DNA from: JAWKXU01 sp964468045 | GTDB lineage: Bacteria > Pseudomonadota > Alphaproteobacteria > Sphingomonadales > Sphingomonadaceae | DNA length: 64,000 bases | Assembly: GCA_964468045.1 (NCBI GenBank) | Contig: CAYXTO010000011.1 | Span: 62,001 to 126,000, forward strand | Reading direction: 5' to 3' | Part shown: one piece after another, positions 62,572 through 64,000 of the stretch | Layout of the letters: every line of letters begins with the position of its first letter | Position numbering within the stretch: position 1 is the first letter of the stretch | Notes under the pieces: model-generated | Databases searched by the model: none | What the model was told of the DNA's origin: nothing | Seen by the model: the letters and a program-made list of their open reading frames with translations, nothing else | Translations under genes and position numbers: made by a program

Positions 62572-63435
62572 TTGCAGAACGAAGTCTATGTCCTGCGCCT
62601 GGCCTGTCTCGACCGTCCGGGGATCTCGGCCGAAACCACCAACTTCCTGTACAAGGCCGGCTTCAACATTCTGGACGCCCAGCAGTTCGACGATCTGGAC
62701 AGTGGCCGCTTCTTCTCGCGGATCGCTTTCAATGCAGTTTCCGGTTCGACCGACCTCGAGGCCGTGAAGAAGGATTTCGCCCCGGTCGCCGAAAAATTCG
62801 GAATGGAATGGTCGCTGCGCGATCATTCGCGGCCGCAGAAGGTGCTGATCCTCGCTTCCAAGTTCGACCACTGCCTGGCGGACCTGCTCTATCGCTGGCG
62901 CATCGGCGAAATCTCGATGGAACCAGTCGGGATCGTTTCCAACCACCCTCGTGAAATCTATGACGGGCTCAACTTCGGCGACATTCCGTTCCATCATTTC
63001 CCGATCACCAGGGACACCAAGCCGCAGCAGGAAGCCCGGATCAAGCAGGTGGTGGAGCAAACCGGCGCGGATCTGGTCATCCTCGCCCGCTACATGCAGA
63101 TCCTGTCGGACGATTTGGCCCAGTTCCTGTCCGGGCGCTGCATCAACATCCATCACAGCTTCCTGCCGGGCTTCAAGGGCGCCAAGCCCTATCACCAGGC
63201 CCACGCCAGGGGCGTGAAGATCATCGGCGCCACCGCCCATTACGTCACCTCCGATCTCGATGAAGGCCCGATCATCGAGCAGGACATCGAGCGGGTCAGC
63301 CATCGCGACCGGCCGGATGACCTGGTACGCAAGGGGCGCGACATCGAGCGCCGGGTGCTGGCGCGGGCTGTCAGGTATCACCTGGCGGACCGGGTGATGG
63401 TGAATGGCGCGAACACCGTGGTCTTCCCGGAATAA
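62572..63435 (+). CDS. purU: Formyltetrahydrofolate deformylase, TTG start preferred
   Basis: A 287-residue PurU. An N-terminal ACT domain (VLRLACLDRPGISAETTNFL) is followed by a formyl-transferase-like domain with CINIHHSFLPGFKGAKPY (catalytic His) and DLDEGPIIEQD (Asp). It releases formate from 10-formyl-THF. The TTG at 62572 follows AAGGAAG at 4 nt and gives the usual family length. The in-frame ATG at 62536 would add 12 residues. Confidence 0.9.
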   Translation: MQNEVYVLRLACLDRPGISAETTNFLYKAGFNILDAQQFDDLDSGRFFSRIAFNAVSGSTDLEAVKKDFAPVAEKFGMEWSLRDHSRPQKVLILASKFDHCLADLLYRWRIGEISMEPVGIVSNHPREIYDGLNFGDIPFHHFPITRDTKPQQEARIKQVVEQTGADLVILARYMQILSDDLAQFLSGRCINIHHSFLPGFKGAKPYHQAHARGVKIIGATAHYVTSDLDEGPIIEQDIERVSHRDRPDDLVRKGRDIERRVLARAVRYHLADRVMVNGANTVVFPE

Positions 63436-63464
63436 CCGCCGTTGCTGCCTGCTGTGACCGACGA

Positions 63465-63950
63465 TCAGCCGACCACGGCGGCGCGGGCGGCGAACAGCCA
63501 GCGCCATTCGCCTTCGATCACCGCCTCGGCCTCGCCCCGGACGATCCGGTAATCGAAAGTGACCTTGCCCTGCGGCTTCACCGCATGCGGACGGATCTCG
63601 CTGACGACCAGTTCCAGCCGGATCGTGTCGCCGAACAGCACGGGCGCCTTGTAGCGGATCGTCTGCTCGATGATCGCCAGCCCCGTTCCCGCCGACAGCC
63701 CGAGCCGCTCCATCAGGCCGGACGCAATCGCGATGGTCGCGAGGCCGGGCGGGAAGGCGCCGCCGAACAGCCCGTGGGTGGCGGCGTAATCGTAATCGAC
63801 ATGCATCGGGTTCATGTCGCCGCTGTACATCGACCAGAACAGCCCATCGGCCTGCGTCATCGTGCGCCCCTGCGTCACGATCCGCTCGCCCACCGTGAAA
63901 TCCTCGAGGAAACGCGCGGCGGGTCCGATATAGCGCTTCTGTCCGGTCAT
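63465..63950 (-). CDS. MaoC-like dehydratase (hotdog fold)
   Basis: A 161-residue MaoC-family protein. FLEDFTVGERIVTQGRTMTQ opens the fold, and FWSMYSGDMNPMHVDYDYAA carries the Asp and His of the hydratase motif D-x4-H; FPPGLATIAIASGL follows. Such proteins hydrate enoyl-CoA esters. Its start ATG overlaps the stop of an upstream gene by one base (TGATG), so it is part of a larger acyl-CoA operon that runs off the window. Confidence 0.85.
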   Translation of the reverse strand: MTGQKRYIGPAARFLEDFTVGERIVTQGRTMTQADGLFWSMYSGDMNPMHVDYDYAATHGLFGGAFPPGLATIAIASGLMERLGLSAGTGLAIIEQTIRYKAPVLFGDTIRLELVVSEIRPHAVKPQGKVTFDYRIVRGEAEAVIEGEWRWLFAARAAVVG

Positions 63951-64000
63951 CAGCTATCCTCGCTTCGTTCATGGGCGGCGGCCTGCGTCGAGCGACCGCC
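63950..64000 (-). CDS. Partial C-terminus of an upstream gene
   Basis: Only the last 16 codons and TGA are visible, the frame ending AAAHERSEDS. It overlaps the MaoC-type gene by one base, which suggests co-translation. The product cannot be named from so little; acyl-CoA metabolism is likely from context. Confidence 0.5.
   Translation of the reverse strand, partial: GGRSTQAAAHERSEDS

Noticed and set aside
1..64000. CRISPR array, insertion sequence, prophage or tRNA gene
   Set aside because: I looked for regular repeats, transposase motifs, phage genes and cloverleaf sequences and recognised none; a tRNA search program would settle the last point.

Overview
The window looks like a chromosomal segment from a GC-rich alphaproteobacterium of the order Sphingomonadales. 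The evidence is two TonB-dependent receptors, alphaproteobacterial families (HdaA, a DUF2794-like protein, UrcA), and a circularly permuted two-piece tmRNA whose tag ANDNEALALAA is, from memory, of the Novosphingobium type. Genes are dense, with many 1-8 nt overlaps. I see no insertion sequence, prophage, CRISPR array, tRNA or rRNA. This is mostly core chromosome, and I did not find an unmistakably new multi-gene system. The most interesting signals are regulatory and RNA elements and one broken gene.

Region 1 (1-13.2 kb) is inorganic N and S acquisition. On the minus strand lie nasT, nasS and the 5' part of nrtA. The nasS-nrtA gap holds a hexaloop hairpin and an intrinsic terminator, the expected parts of a NasT (ANTAR) antitermination leader. 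An Amj lipid II flippase follows. On the plus strand come a SLC13/DASS permease, an Rrf2 regulator and a sulfate ABC transporter (binding lipoprotein, CysT, CysW, CysA). A YezD-like small protein and a TonB-dependent receptor complete the run. Two similar 19-bp elements before rrf2 and before the sulfate operon are candidate Rrf2 operators. A UrcA-family gene follows, broken by an in-frame TAA at the end of its signal peptide.

Region 2 (13.2-24.7 kb) holds acyl-CoA/hydroxy-acid type genes (CitE-like lyase, APH-like phosphotransferase with a small partner, SDR), a RhlE-like DEAD-box helicase, a Kef-type antiporter and a GNAT-bioF-bioD-bioA operon.

Region 3 (24.7-47.3 kb) contains purine genes (purC, purS-purQ, purM-purN), a lipid kinase, an M16 protease and a ZnuD-like receptor with a candidate Zur site. 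It also has a GGDEF-EAL protein, glmS and glmU, gph, a phosphate-type porin with a candidate Pho box, a DUF2066-like-hdaA-epsC-DUF2794 operon and ndk.

Region 4 (47.4-64 kb) contains pepA-holC, the conserved lptD-surA-pdxA-rsmA block and malate synthase G. Next are a small membrane protein behind a consensus sigma-54 promoter, ssrA (tmRNA) and mscL. A lemA-TPM-TPM-Nudix run, an alpha/beta hydrolase, purU and a MaoC-type protein reach the window edge.
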